The notes beneath the pieces are model-generated. The model worked only from the letters and a program-made list of their open reading frames with translations. It was not told the DNA's origin and made no database searches. A DNA stretch of 64,000 nucleotides from Prevotella corporis DSM 18810 = JCM 8529. GTDB taxonomy: Bacteria > Bacteroidota > Bacteroidia > Bacteroidales > Bacteroidaceae. The stretch covers positions 62,001-126,000 of the forward strand of contig NZ_AUME01000001.1 of NCBI RefSeq assembly GCF_000430525.1, read 5' to 3'. Positions 17,966-26,814 of the stretch are shown here, piece by piece; the first letter of the stretch is position 1, and every line of letters starts with the position of its first letter. The position numbers and the translations under genes were made by a program.

Positions 17966-19279
17966 TTAGAAGCGAACAGCAATTTTTGCACCCAATGTCA
18001 TCGTATGGAAGTACTCGTGGGAGTTTACATTATGTGGCGGACGGAGGGAATAATCAAGAAAAATGCAGCCCATGAGCTTTGCTCTGATGATGTAATCGAT
18101 CGAGATACCTGTTCCGTAGGCGATGCTGCGATTTGTTCTTAGGTTTTTGTTCGTGAAGGGTGGATGGCGATAAAGCAATTCTCCTAATAGGAGTTTGCTG
18201 CCCACTGCCCAACGGTTGGAGAGTGGAAGTGAGAAATATGGTCCAACGTAGAATGAATAATAATGGAACGTGTAGTCATCGGTCTTGCTCTCGTTGATGA
18301 TGAAATGGAGGTTGGAGATGGATGCCCTGCCGCCGAAACCTATATATCGGTTAATGAAATATGCTCCCTCAATGCCTATGGTAGTCCCGGTTGATGTCTC
18401 AAACTCATTGTTCTCATCCAAGTCATATTTACTCAAGGGAAGGTTGAAGCCCATGTAAAGTCCGAGAAACGATGGCTTGACGTTGTGCGCTGCGCCATAT
18501 CCGTACTTGGATTTGGTGATGTTCAGTCCCTTATCTTTGAAGATCTTGTCCGCAATCCAGTAGCCCAGTTCCGTCGAGATGATACCAATGCCAGCTCCCA
18601 CCAGGACATCGCTCAACCAGTGCTTGTTGTTTGCCATTCTCATCAGTCCTGTTGCGGTGGCAACTCCATAGGCGCTGATTCCCACCCATGGGCTGTAGTG
18701 TCCGTATTCCTTGTTGAGCATTGTTGCGGTCATGAAGGCCGTGGCTGTGTGTCCTGATGGAAAACTTGCCATGTTCGAGCCATCGGGCCGCGTAACGGTT
18801 GTTGTATGCTTAAGCCCCTGTATGGTTCCAGTGACGAGTGCCATAGCGATGGCATCGCTCACAAGCATCCTTCCCCACGAGCTTCGGCTCTTCACTCCAG
18901 ATGTCTTTAGCCCAATGAGAATTGCTGCCGGAAGGTATTGTGTGTAATTATCAACATCACTGTGGAATTGAGGCAAGAAGTCGTTGCGCAATGAGCGGAA
19001 TTTCTTATCTTCGTGCATCTCTATCAGTCCGCCGGCGATCAGCGGCACTCCGATGTAAGTCATCTGGAAAAGCCTGCTTTGTGCGATTTTGTCCAGCCCC
19101 CGTTTCTCTACCATGCTGTCGGACAACAGGTTTTTTCCCATTGCAACACTGTCACTGTCGGCACTTGTCTGCCCTTTTGTGGCGGAAAGGGTGTCTTTGC
19201 AAACCGAAAGGGAGTCGTTATTTTGTCCGTAGGCTGCCGTGCAAAGCAGTATTAATAGTGGTAGAAGATAATTTCTCAT
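17966..19279 (-). CDS. PAP2 superfamily phosphatase with C-terminal outer-membrane beta-barrel
   Basis: A 437-residue fusion starting MRNYLLPLLILLCTAAYGQ (signal peptide). The first half is a type 2 phosphatidic acid phosphatase: KHTTTVTRP, PSGHTATAF and NKHWLSDVLVGAGIG carry the three PAP2 signature motifs, although the usual SR before the third motif is replaced. Such enzymes remove phosphate from lipid or prenyl phosphates, for example in lipid A modification or undecaprenyl phosphate recycling. The last 170 residues look like an eight-strand barrel (GIEGAYFINRYIGFGG to FHTMTLGAKIAVRF). The start at 19279 is chosen because the next upstream ATG (19306) lies inside the promoter. Confidence 0.85.
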   Translation of the reverse strand: MRNYLLPLLILLCTAAYGQNNDSLSVCKDTLSATKGQTSADSDSVAMGKNLLSDSMVEKRGLDKIAQSRLFQMTYIGVPLIAGGLIEMHEDKKFRSLRNDFLPQFHSDVDNYTQYLPAAILIGLKTSGVKSRSSWGRMLVSDAIAMALVTGTIQGLKHTTTVTRPDGSNMASFPSGHTATAFMTATMLNKEYGHYSPWVGISAYGVATATGLMRMANNKHWLSDVLVGAGIGIISTELGYWIADKIFKDKGLNITKSKYGYGAAHNVKPSFLGLYMGFNLPLSKYDLDENNEFETSTGTTIGIEGAYFINRYIGFGGRASISNLHFIINESKTDDYTFHYYSFYVGPYFSLPLSNRWAVGSKLLLGELLYRHPPFTNKNLRTNRSIAYGTGISIDYIIRAKLMGCIFLDYSLRPPHNVNSHEYFHTMTLGAKIAVRF

Positions 19280-19303
19280 ATCTGGATTAATCCGTTTTGT
19301 CTG

Positions 19304-19311
19304 CAAAGTTA
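19304..19311 (-). promoter_or_regulatory. -7 box of the PAP2 gene
   Basis: TAACTTTG on the minus strand, 24 nt upstream of the chosen start. The matching -33 TTTG is not clear. Confidence 0.6.
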
Positions 19312-19430
19312 CAAAAATATCTCACAGAAATAAAGCCTAAGGGCAACAAAACTCTGAAAAACAGATCTCCTTCCCTTGTTCCCTTCTTCGGTTTCGTGTG
19401 CCTGCTTTCGTAAACTTTCACATTCTTTCA

Positions 19431-19461
19431 TTGTCAGTTTTTCAAAAAAACACTATCTTTG
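19431..19461 (+). promoter_or_regulatory. Promoter of glyS
   Basis: ATTG near 19430-19433, a 20-nt spacer and TATCTTTG at 19454-19461, 41 nt ahead of the start codon. Confidence 0.75.
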
Positions 19462-19502
19462 CGTCAAAATTGCATAAAATTTAAAGGAAAAGAAAGATAG
19501 TT

Positions 19503-21047
19503 ATGGCACAAGAAGATGTTTTCAAAAAGATAGTAAGTCATTGCAAGGAATATGGCTTTGTCTTTCCGAGTAGTGATATTTATGATGGCTTGGCTGCTGT
19601 TTATGACTACGGTCAGAACGGAGTAGAACTGAAAAATAACATCAAGCAATACTGGTGGCAGTCGATGGTGCTGCTCCACAACAACATCGTGGGTATCGAC
19701 TCGTCCATCTTCATGCACCCTACCGTTTGGAAAGCCAGTGGACACGTCGATGCATTCAACGACCCGTTGATTGACAACCGTGACTCAAAGAAACGCTATC
19801 GTGCCGATGTGCTGATAGAAGACCAGCTCGGAAAATATGAGGAAAAGATCGAAAAGGAAGTTGCTAAGGCTGCCAAGAAATTCGGTGACGCCTTCGACGA
19901 AGCGAAATTCCGCGCCACTAATCCTCGCGTTTTGGAGAATCAGCGCAAACACGATGACCTTCACGCTCGCTTTGCCGCAGCGATGGAGGCCACTGACCTT
20001 GAAGGTCTGAAACAGATTATTCTCGACGAGGGCATCGTTGATCCCATTAGCGGAACAAAGAACTGGACCGACGTGCGCCAATTCAACCTCATGTTCTCCA
20101 CCGAAATTGGCGCATCTTCCGATTCTGCAAGTAAGATTTATCTCCGTCCGGAGACGGCACAGGGCATATTCGTTAACTTTCTCAACGTTCAAAAGACCGG
20201 ACGCATGAAGCTGCCGTTTGGTATCGCACAGATAGGAAAGGCTTTCCGCAACGAGATTGTAGCCCGCCAGTTCGTGTTCCGTATGCGTGAGTTCGAGCAA
20301 ATGGAGATGCAGTTCTTCTGTCAGCCAGGAACGGAGATGGAATGGTTCAATTATTGGAAACAGCACCGCCTTGCTTGGCATCAGGCACTCGGCATGGGCA
20401 ACGAGAACTATCGCTACCACGACCACGAAAAGTTAGCGCACTATGCCAATGCGGCAACCGACATAGAGTTCCACATGCCGTTCGGCTTCAAGGAAGTGGA
20501 GGGAATCCACTCCCGTACCGACTTCGACTTGTCGCAACACGAGAAATTCTCCGGTCGTCAGGTGAAGTATTTCGATCCCGAACGCAACGAGAATTACACC
20601 CCTTACGTAGTGGAGACCTCCATTGGCGTAGATAGAATGTTCCTTTCGGTGATGTGCCACAGCTACGAAGAAGAGCAATTGGAGAATGGATCTTCACGCG
20701 TTGTGCTCAAATTGCCTGAACCTCTCGCTCCAATCAAGTGTGCCGTGTTGCCGTTGGTGAACAAAGACGGGCTGCCTGAGAAGGCACAGGAAATCGTGAA
20801 CGACCTGAAGTTTCATTTCAACACCACGATTGAGGCCAAGGACTCCATCGGTAAGCGTTATCGCCGTCAGGATGCCATTGGCACACCTTTCTGTGTGACC
20901 GTCGATGGCGACTCGCTGACCGACAACAGCGTAACCTTGCGCTATCGCGATTCTATGAAACAGGAACGCGTGCCTGTGGCAAAGCTCCGCGAAATCATAG
21001 AGGACAGAGTTTCGCTCACCTCCCTGTTGAAGAAACTGGATGTATAA
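19503..21047 (+). CDS. glyS: Glycine--tRNA ligase (single-chain, alpha2 type)
   Basis: Charges tRNA-Gly in the cytosol. It has 514 residues and is of the archaeal/eukaryal-like homodimeric class II type, which Bacteroidetes use. Visible signatures include the N-terminal SHCKEYGFVFPSSDIYDG, HPTVWKASGHVDAFNDP, the motif 2 region RNEIVARQFVFRMREFEQMEMQF, and a C-terminal anticodon-binding domain starting near LAPIKCAVLPL. The length is normal. A strong promoter lies upstream, and the FKBP lipoprotein gene follows so closely that an alternative start of that gene overlaps the stop. Confidence 0.97.
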   Translation: MAQEDVFKKIVSHCKEYGFVFPSSDIYDGLAAVYDYGQNGVELKNNIKQYWWQSMVLLHNNIVGIDSSIFMHPTVWKASGHVDAFNDPLIDNRDSKKRYRADVLIEDQLGKYEEKIEKEVAKAAKKFGDAFDEAKFRATNPRVLENQRKHDDLHARFAAAMEATDLEGLKQIILDEGIVDPISGTKNWTDVRQFNLMFSTEIGASSDSASKIYLRPETAQGIFVNFLNVQKTGRMKLPFGIAQIGKAFRNEIVARQFVFRMREFEQMEMQFFCQPGTEMEWFNYWKQHRLAWHQALGMGNENYRYHDHEKLAHYANAATDIEFHMPFGFKEVEGIHSRTDFDLSQHEKFSGRQVKYFDPERNENYTPYVVETSIGVDRMFLSVMCHSYEEEQLENGSSRVVLKLPEPLAPIKCAVLPLVNKDGLPEKAQEIVNDLKFHFNTTIEAKDSIGKRYRRQDAIGTPFCVTVDGDSLTDNSVTLRYRDSMKQERVPVAKLREIIEDRVSLTSLLKKLDV

Positions 21048-21063
21048 TTTCTATCTATCAAAT

Positions 21064-21726
21064 ATGTATTCACTCAATCAAATAAAAGCCAGCTTACGGC
21101 ATTCGTTGCTCACAGGCTTTGTCATGCTTGGACTGATGCTTTCGGCAGGGCTGCTGACGTCATGTACCGAGGACAACAACGAAGTAGAGGAGTTTGCCGA
21201 CTGGAAAGCCGTCAATGACAAGTATTGGATCAATCTTTACAACGAGACGAAGCAGAAGATAGCCAATGGCGATACGTCGTGGAAGATAATCCTCAACTAT
21301 TCCTATCAGAACCAAGTTCACAATGCCGAAGGAACGCAAACGTACGCTCCCGAAAAGCATATCATTGTCCATGAATTGGAAAAGGGCAAAGGTGCCGGAG
21401 TGCCATTGTTCACCGACTCTGTTCATGTCCATTATCAAGGGAGGTTGCTCCCTTCTACAACTTATACTTCAGGATTAATCTTTGATAGCTCTTGGGGATT
21501 TACAGATTTCAATGCGAAGACAGCGCGTCCGGCGCAGATGCGTGTCAGCAAGGTCGTTGATGGCTTTGCCACTGCACTTCAAAACATGCATATTGGCGAC
21601 CACTGGGTGGTTTACGTTCCTTACCAACTTGGCTATGGCAATCGTGAAGTCAAAGGGGTTCCGACTTATTCTAACCTGATTTTCGATTTGCGGTTGCATT
21701 CGTACTACAGAGCAAACAACAAATAA
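21064..21726 (+). CDS. FKBP-type peptidyl-prolyl cis-trans isomerase lipoprotein
   Basis: A 220-residue exported foldase from MYSLNQIKAS. The signal sequence ends in the lipobox LLTSC, so it should be anchored to a membrane and act on proteins in the periplasm. The FKBP domain spans about 120-218: DSVHVHYQGRLL, FDSSWGF, KVVDGFATALQNMHIGDHW, YVPYQLGYGNRE and SNLIFDLRL. An in-frame ATG at 21040 overlaps glyS but adds residues ahead of the signal peptide. Probably co-transcribed with glyS. Confidence 0.9.
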   Translation: MYSLNQIKASLRHSLLTGFVMLGLMLSAGLLTSCTEDNNEVEEFADWKAVNDKYWINLYNETKQKIANGDTSWKIILNYSYQNQVHNAEGTQTYAPEKHIIVHELEKGKGAGVPLFTDSVHVHYQGRLLPSTTYTSGLIFDSSWGFTDFNAKTARPAQMRVSKVVDGFATALQNMHIGDHWVVYVPYQLGYGNREVKGVPTYSNLIFDLRLHSYYRANNK

Positions 21727-21732
21727 TCGTCC

Positions 21733-21806
21733 TCACCCCTTTTTTCGTCTTTATTCTCCTTATGGCAATCTGGCTATTTGGGGAATAAAGGTGAGAAAAG
21801 GGGCGA
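21733..21806 (+). terminator. Long imperfect inverted repeat, probable terminator
   Basis: Two 27-nt arms (21733-21759 and 21780-21806) pair over 22 Watson-Crick and 3 G-U positions with a 20-nt loop; ATTTTTAG follows the right arm. It lies between the FKBP stop and the MATE start, and ends 25 nt before the MATE start codon, so it could also affect MATE translation. Confidence 0.65.
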
Positions 21807-21831
21807 ACATTTTTAGCTCCCTACTTTCCTG

Positions 21832-23268
21832 ATGATATTCAGCAAGACAGTTACCGATTCTCTGTTGGCTAAGATAAGGAGTGGCATGGCTATGACAACG
21901 GGTGAGAAACTGAATCTCATCGTCCAGCTGAGCATTCCTTCTGTCCTTGCTCAGGTTACGACCGTGCTGATGTTCTATATCGATGCCTCGATGGTGGGTT
22001 CGCTTGGGGCAGAGGCATCGGCATCGATCGGCCTTGTCGAACCAGCCACGTGGCTCTTCGGTTCGTTGGTGGCAGCCGGAGGTATGGGCTTTTCCGTACA
22101 GGCAGCCCACTTCATCGGTGCCAACGACTTTGAGAAGGCTCGTGCCGTGATGCGCCACGGCTACATCTTCGGTCTGGCTTTCAGTCTGATTCTGATGTCT
22201 GTGGCAGCCCTGATTTCAGGTTTCTTGCCCCGTTGGTTGGGCGGTGGCGCCGATATTCAGCACGATGCCTCGATGTATTTTCTCATTTTCTCCTTCGCAG
22301 TTCCCATTCATTTGGTGGAATACCTTTCCGCCGCCATGCTGAAGGTCTCCGGCGATATGCGTCACCCCAGTTTCATTGCTGTGTTGATGTGTGTTTTCGA
22401 TGTCATTTTCAACTTTATCTTAATTTTTCCGACCCGTGTTCTCCATGTCTTTGGTGTTGAATTCGAGATGTTCGGTTTTGGTCTGGGCGTTGAGGGCGCA
22501 GCCCTTGGCACGCTGTTGGCCTTTGTTGCAGCAGCGATTCCTTTGGTCTATTTCGCCATTTTCCGTAGTCCCATCCTCGCTTGGAAGTTAGATACCCATC
22601 GGTTTGTTTGGGTGTGGGATTATATTCGGAATGCCATTGCGATTGGTGCGCCCATGGCGTTGCAATATTTGCTGATGAACGGTGCGCAGGTGATATCTAC
22701 TATGATTGTGGCACCTCTTGGTAACTTTGCCATTGCTGCCAATTCGTTTGCCGTCACTGCCGAAAGTCTTTGCTATATGCCGGGTTACGGTATCGGCGAG
22801 GCTGCCACGACGTTGGTCGGACAGAGTGTCGGCGCAGGGCGCAGGGAGCTTTGCAAGAGCTTTGCCCACATGACGGTGTTCCTTGGCATGGGAGTCATGG
22901 CTGTTATGGGCGCGGTGATGTATGTCTTCGCACCTGAAATGATTGGCATGCTTTCGCCTGTTCAGGAAATTCGCGAGCTGGGAGTTGCCGTTCTTCGCAT
23001 TGAGGCTTTCGCTGAGCCATTCTTTGCTGCTGCCATCGTCTCATACAGCGTTTGCATTGGAGCAGGCGACACGTTCAAACCCTCGCTCATCAATCTCGGT
23101 TCGATGTGGCTGGTGCGTCTCACCTTGGCCTATGCCCTCGCCTCCTCCTACGGACTTCGTGGCGTTTGGTTCGCCATGGCGGTTGAGCTAACCTTCCGTG
23201 GCAGCATGTTCCTTGTCCGCATCTTCCGTGGCAGCTGGCTGAACAAAATCGCAGAACCGACAATGTAG
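21832..23268 (+). CDS. MATE family efflux transporter
   Basis: An inner-membrane cation-coupled drug/metabolite exporter of 478 residues, the usual MATE length, with about 12 hydrophobic segments in two related halves. MTTGEKLNLIVQLSIPSVLAQ opens the first half, followed by YIDASMVGSLGAEASASIGLVEP, the typical helix 1-2 region; IRNAIAIGAPMALQYLLMNGAQVI opens the second. The substrate cannot be read from sequence. The start MIFSKTVTDSLLAKIRSGMAMTT matches the extended N-terminus seen in Bacteroidetes relatives. Confidence 0.93.
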   Translation: MIFSKTVTDSLLAKIRSGMAMTTGEKLNLIVQLSIPSVLAQVTTVLMFYIDASMVGSLGAEASASIGLVEPATWLFGSLVAAGGMGFSVQAAHFIGANDFEKARAVMRHGYIFGLAFSLILMSVAALISGFLPRWLGGGADIQHDASMYFLIFSFAVPIHLVEYLSAAMLKVSGDMRHPSFIAVLMCVFDVIFNFILIFPTRVLHVFGVEFEMFGFGLGVEGAALGTLLAFVAAAIPLVYFAIFRSPILAWKLDTHRFVWVWDYIRNAIAIGAPMALQYLLMNGAQVISTMIVAPLGNFAIAANSFAVTAESLCYMPGYGIGEAATTLVGQSVGAGRRELCKSFAHMTVFLGMGVMAVMGAVMYVFAPEMIGMLSPVQEIRELGVAVLRIEAFAEPFFAAAIVSYSVCIGAGDTFKPSLINLGSMWLVRLTLAYALASSYGLRGVWFAMAVELTFRGSMFLVRIFRGSWLNKIAEPTM

Positions 23269-23421
23269 GGTGGCTCATCGGTCGCCGACAATCCTTTTGC
23301 TCATTCGTTGATGGCGATGCGACGGAGGAAATTCCCATCTGACGTTTGAAATCGTAATGACTTTTCTGTCAAAATTTTTTATCAAAAACAAGCTTCCGAA
23401 AATCCTTGTTTTAGAAAATTT

Positions 23422-23455
23422 CAAACCAGAAATAAGCTTGGTTTGGTTGTTTTTA
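23422..23455 (+). terminator. Probable terminator of the MATE gene
   Basis: CAAACCA (23422-23428) pairs with TGGTTTG (23439-23445); GTTGTTTTTATCC follows. Confidence 0.6.
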
Positions 23456-23494
23456 TCCTTAAATATCCCCTTGGCTGGCAATTCAGCCTTCAAA

Positions 23495-23606
23495 GGCTAA
23501 CCTTTCGCATGCTATTGGCTTATCTTTCATCGTGTCGTTTTTAACCTCTCGCATAGTAAAAGGTGAGCTTTCGCACGAAAAATGGCGCACCGTTTTGTGT
23601 TTTTTG
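23495..23606. repeat. 22-bp phased repeat array C (5 units)
   Basis: Unit cores at 23497 (GGCTAACCTTTCGC), 23519 (GGCTTATCTTTC), 23541 (TTAACCTCTCGC), 23563 (AGGTGAGCTTTCGC) and 23585 (GCGCACCGTTTTG), each exactly 22 bp from the last. TCGC after the core is conserved in three units. Confidence 0.8.
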
Positions 23607-24127
23607 CTCCGCTGTTTTTGTTTGTTTTTGCAACGGTTTGAAAATCAAATAATTGTATTGTTATCCAAAATTTGCGTATTTGCGAGCAAACTCACTGTCG
23701 TTTTCTTTTGAGCAAGTTATGCCAAGTCATTTGTAAGGATATTTCCCAATTTGGGAAGCATCGAAACGGCTGTATGATTCAGTTGGATATTCATTTTGAT
23801 GGCTCGGCGAGTATTATCTGTCGCATGCACGTTGCATCTGGTTTTCTCATCTCTTGCAGTTAAATACAATTCGGTGAAGTGTCCAATTTGGGATTAACGC
23901 TTTTCTTTCCTGCCGTCCTTCCACTGCAGCACTTGCCATGTATTTGAAGAAACGACAGACGTCTGACCGACATAGAACACCATCCGCAAAGGATCTAATC
24001 GCCGAATTGGGTTGAATGGGGAAGAGTGGGATTGCGAAACCTGTCTATATATAATAAGGAGAATGAGGTGCGACATGCGGTTATTCAGCTATGAAAGTAA
24101 AATTTTCCCAAAAAAATTGCTCAAAAG

Positions 24128-24159
24128 TTTGGAGGTTATGTTTTAATGATATATCTTTG
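24128..24159 (+). promoter_or_regulatory. Promoter of the ABC/GntR/beta-barrel operon
   Basis: TTTG at 24128-24131, a 20-nt spacer and TATCTTTG at 24152-24159. The transcription start should fall at or in the palindrome that follows. Confidence 0.8.
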
Positions 24160-24160
24160 C

Positions 24161-24184
24161 AGTGTTCTATTAAAGTAGAACACT
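24161..24184. promoter_or_regulatory. Palindromic operator, probably for the GntR (YtrA-type) regulator of the same operon
   Basis: A perfect 9-bp inverted repeat AGTGTTCTA/TAGAACACT with a 6-nt centre, starting 2 nt after the -7 box and 42 nt ahead of the first start codon. YtrA-type GntR repressors bind GTGT...ACAC palindromes at the promoters of their own ABC operons, and such a regulator is encoded at 26815. Confidence 0.75.
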
Positions 24185-24225
24185 ATAACAAGTAAGCAAA
24201 CAACAAAACATAAATATACAAAGCT

Positions 24226-25059
24226 ATGATTGAGATTAAGAATTTATCGTTCAACTATCCAGGCAGCAAGCACAAGGTGTTTGACGGCTTGAATCTAACG
24301 CTGAACCAAAAGCGCATTTACGGTCTGTTGGGCAAGAACGGAACGGGAAAGAGTACATTGCTTTATCTGATTTCCGGTCTGCTCCGTCCGAAGAAGGGAT
24401 CCGTTAATATCGATGGTATGGAAACCAAGAAACGCCATCCTGAGATGCTGCGCGAACTGTATGTAGTGCCAGAAGAGTATAATCTTCCGAACCTTACGCT
24501 GAAGCAGTATGTGAAAATTCATCAGAATTTTTATCCTCGCTTCAGCGTGGAGGTTCTTAACAAGTGCCTGACGGACTTCGAAATGCCATTAGATGCCAAC
24601 TTCAAGGAGCTGTCGATGGGACAGAAAAAGAAGATTTACATGAGCGTTGCCATGGCTTCCTGCTGCCAGTTGCTGTTGATGGACGAGCCAACCAACGGTC
24701 TCGACATTCCGTCGAAAGCCTTGTTTCGCAAGGTGGTGGCCGGCAATTTGCCCGAAGACTCCTCGCTCATCATCTCCACGCATCAGGTACACGACGTCGA
24801 GCAGCTCCTCGACCATGTGCTCATTCTGAACAATTCGGAACTGTTGCTTAACTCAGCGACCGAGGAAATCGCCGAGAAGTATGAGTTCTCTTACCGCAAT
24901 GCCGACCAAATGGACGACAGCGTGCTTTATGCCGAGCCTTCATTGCAGGGCAATGCCGTCATGGCACGTCGCAAGAGCGGCAGTCCGGAGACACCCATCA
25001 ACCTTGAATTGCTGTTCAATGCTGCAATATTGGGCAAGTTGGATAGGGCAGAGGTGTGA
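24226..25059 (+). CDS. ABC transporter ATP-binding protein
   Basis: The ATPase subunit of an ABC-2 type exporter, 277 residues. Walker A GLLGKNGTGKST (about 35-46), signature LSMGQKKK (about 128), Walker B LLLMDEPTNGLD and the switch histidine in STHQVHDVEQ are all present. It leads an operon with a DUF2807 lipoprotein, a membrane permease, a GntR regulator and an outer-membrane barrel protein, the pattern of YtrA-controlled exporters that answer envelope stress or cell-wall antibiotics in other phyla. The substrate is unknown. Confidence 0.9.
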   Translation: MIEIKNLSFNYPGSKHKVFDGLNLTLNQKRIYGLLGKNGTGKSTLLYLISGLLRPKKGSVNIDGMETKKRHPEMLRELYVVPEEYNLPNLTLKQYVKIHQNFYPRFSVEVLNKCLTDFEMPLDANFKELSMGQKKKIYMSVAMASCCQLLLMDEPTNGLDIPSKALFRKVVAGNLPEDSSLIISTHQVHDVEQLLDHVLILNNSELLLNSATEEIAEKYEFSYRNADQMDDSVLYAEPSLQGNAVMARRKSGSPETPINLELLFNAAILGKLDRAEV

Positions 25060-25110
25060 AAAACAGTGATTGAAAAATAAATTATCGGACACTTAAATAA
25101 AGTAAAAACA

Positions 25111-25845
25111 ATGAAACAGATATATTCTTTTACAACAAAATTGTTGCTCGTGGCTGCTGTCTGCGCTACTGTTCTCACCTCGTGCAGTATCCGTAAGAAG
25201 GAGGAAAAGGGCAAGATGGTGAAGAAAGAAGTGAAGGTCGCACCGTTCAAAGACCTCCTTGTGGATGGCAACGCTACGGTAAACATCATCCCCGGCGATA
25301 GTTTCGCTGTCAGAATTGAAGGACGTGAGAAAATCATCTCACTTGCCAAGATAGAAGTTGAAGATGGCGTTCTCCACATTAGCCGAGGCAATAAGCAAAG
25401 CTCCGATGTCCATGAAATCACTTTCGGCATTCTGAATGGTACAGATTATTATCCCCGAGTGTACATTACCATGCCCTCACTTCGCAAGATAACATTGGAG
25501 GGTAATGCCGATATTACTATCGATAAGCCAATGCGTGGCGACAGTGTCAGAGTCTTGGTAGCATCAAATGCGGATATTGACGTGGCCGGCTTACAGGCAA
25601 AATTCTTCGATGTGAGGATAGAGGGCAATGCTTCTTCCTCGTTGAAAAACCTGAACGTTGAGAAAACAAATATCGTTATTGATGGTAATGCCGACCTCAA
25701 TGCCGTCTTCAAGGATGCCGGCGAAGCTGAAGCAACAATCAACGGCAACGCATCGATAAACCTCTCTGGAACTATTCGCGTCGAACCGCACATCAATATC
25801 AATGGCAATGCATCGGTAAACAACAATACAACACGAGGAAAATAA
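25111..25845 (+). CDS. DUF2807 (GIN domain) lipoprotein
   Basis: A 244-residue lipoprotein: the signal peptide ends in LTSC (Cys about 28). The rest is a repetitive beta-helix built from short turns with the motif G-N-A (VDGNATVNI, LEGNADITI, IEGNASSSL, IDGNADLNA, INGNASINL, INGNASVNN), the hallmark of the head GIN/DUF2807 family sometimes called putative auto-transporter adhesin. The function is unknown. It sits between the ATPase and permease genes of an ABC operon, so an envelope role linked to that exporter is inferred. Confidence 0.88.
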   Translation: MKQIYSFTTKLLLVAAVCATVLTSCSIRKKEEKGKMVKKEVKVAPFKDLLVDGNATVNIIPGDSFAVRIEGREKIISLAKIEVEDGVLHISRGNKQSSDVHEITFGILNGTDYYPRVYITMPSLRKITLEGNADITIDKPMRGDSVRVLVASNADIDVAGLQAKFFDVRIEGNASSSLKNLNVEKTNIVIDGNADLNAVFKDAGEAEATINGNASINLSGTIRVEPHININGNASVNNNTTRGK

Positions 25846-25932
25846 CAGGCAATGTGGGCAAGAGGAGCTGACACAGTGCAACTCCCTCAACCTGAACCCA
25901 CTAATTTGCAAACTCATAAACTTATAAAAACA

Positions 25933-26748
25933 ATGGAAAATTTCAATATAAAACGCTTCGGACAGGTATTTTGCCGTCTGCTGTTAGTGAGAAAAAAAAC
26001 ATACTTCAATCTGTTTCTTACAGCTGTTTTGTTCTTTGCCTTGGCGGTAATTGCGGGCTTCAATCCTTTCCACTGGGATAAACTGAGCGTCGAGGAAATG
26101 ACAGTCTCTCTCGTTGGTTTATCTTCGTTCTGTTATGGAGCCATTGGGATAGTGGCTACGCTCTGCGGTTCAGCCATTATCAGCGATTTGAGAAACAAAC
26201 AAGACAAAATCAGTGAACTGACTTTGCCGGCCTCCAATCTTGAGAAGTTTGTGGCACGATTCATCGGAGCGACATTCGTCGTGATGCTGATTGTGGCAGC
26301 TGCATTCGTTGTTGGCGACCTGTTGCAACAAGGTGTCAATATGCTTATCCACAAAGGCTCTCATGCGTCGATGCTGATGCTGCTATTCAAAAATATGGAT
26401 CAGGCGATACAAGGGTTCAACGAAGCTGACAATTCACTCCCATTACGGTTGCTCGGCTTTATAACTGCCAATTCCATATTCGTGGTCGGGGGAATGTTCT
26501 TCCGCAAGGTGGCATGGTTGAAGACAGGACTGACTTTCATTGCCATCACCTTTACACTGATGGGCATCTTCGTAGGTTTCTGTTATCTGGTCTATACCTA
26601 TACGGATTATGTGGTAGTGGTTCCCAACGAGTTTCCCAAATGGGCGCATGCACTATTCTGTGTCACAATCACCGCGTCGTGTTACTATTTCGCCTATCGC
26701 ATCTATTGTCGCCTGCAGGCAGTCAACAACAAATGGATTAACATCTAA
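25933..26748 (+). CDS. ABC-2 type transporter permease-like membrane protein
   Basis: A 271-residue inner-membrane protein from MENFNIKRFGQVF; an in-frame ATG at 25852 would add 27 implausible residues. Six hydrophobic segments are visible (about 30-50, 68-90, 115-140, 175-197, 205-230, 240-260). KKTYFNLFLTAVLFFALAVI and LRNKQDKISELTLPASNLEKFVARF match the permease partners of YtrA-controlled ABC exporters. It would pair with the ATPase at 24226. Confidence 0.75.
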   Translation: MENFNIKRFGQVFCRLLLVRKKTYFNLFLTAVLFFALAVIAGFNPFHWDKLSVEEMTVSLVGLSSFCYGAIGIVATLCGSAIISDLRNKQDKISELTLPASNLEKFVARFIGATFVVMLIVAAAFVVGDLLQQGVNMLIHKGSHASMLMLLFKNMDQAIQGFNEADNSLPLRLLGFITANSIFVVGGMFFRKVAWLKTGLTFIAITFTLMGIFVGFCYLVYTYTDYVVVVPNEFPKWAHALFCVTITASCYYFAYRIYCRLQAVNNKWINI

Positions 26749-26814
26749 GCCTTTCTCAATCTTCTCCCTCCACGTAAGCGGAGGGGAAGGAGAGGCAAAA
26801 TACTCCTTATGCTT

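Larger units (their letters stand above)
23269..24225. other. 957-nt non-coding gap: terminator, 22-bp array C, operon promoter and operator
   Basis: No convincing gene. In order: MATE terminator (23422-23455), five-unit array (23495-23606), about 500 nt in which only a doubtful 63-codon frame (23672-23863) is open, and the promoter/operator of the ABC operon (24128-24184). Confidence 0.65.

Noticed and set aside
23672..23863. 63-codon plus-strand frame in the gap before the ABC operon
   Set aside because: No ribosome binding site, no recognisable domain and mixed hydrophobic composition; probably chance.
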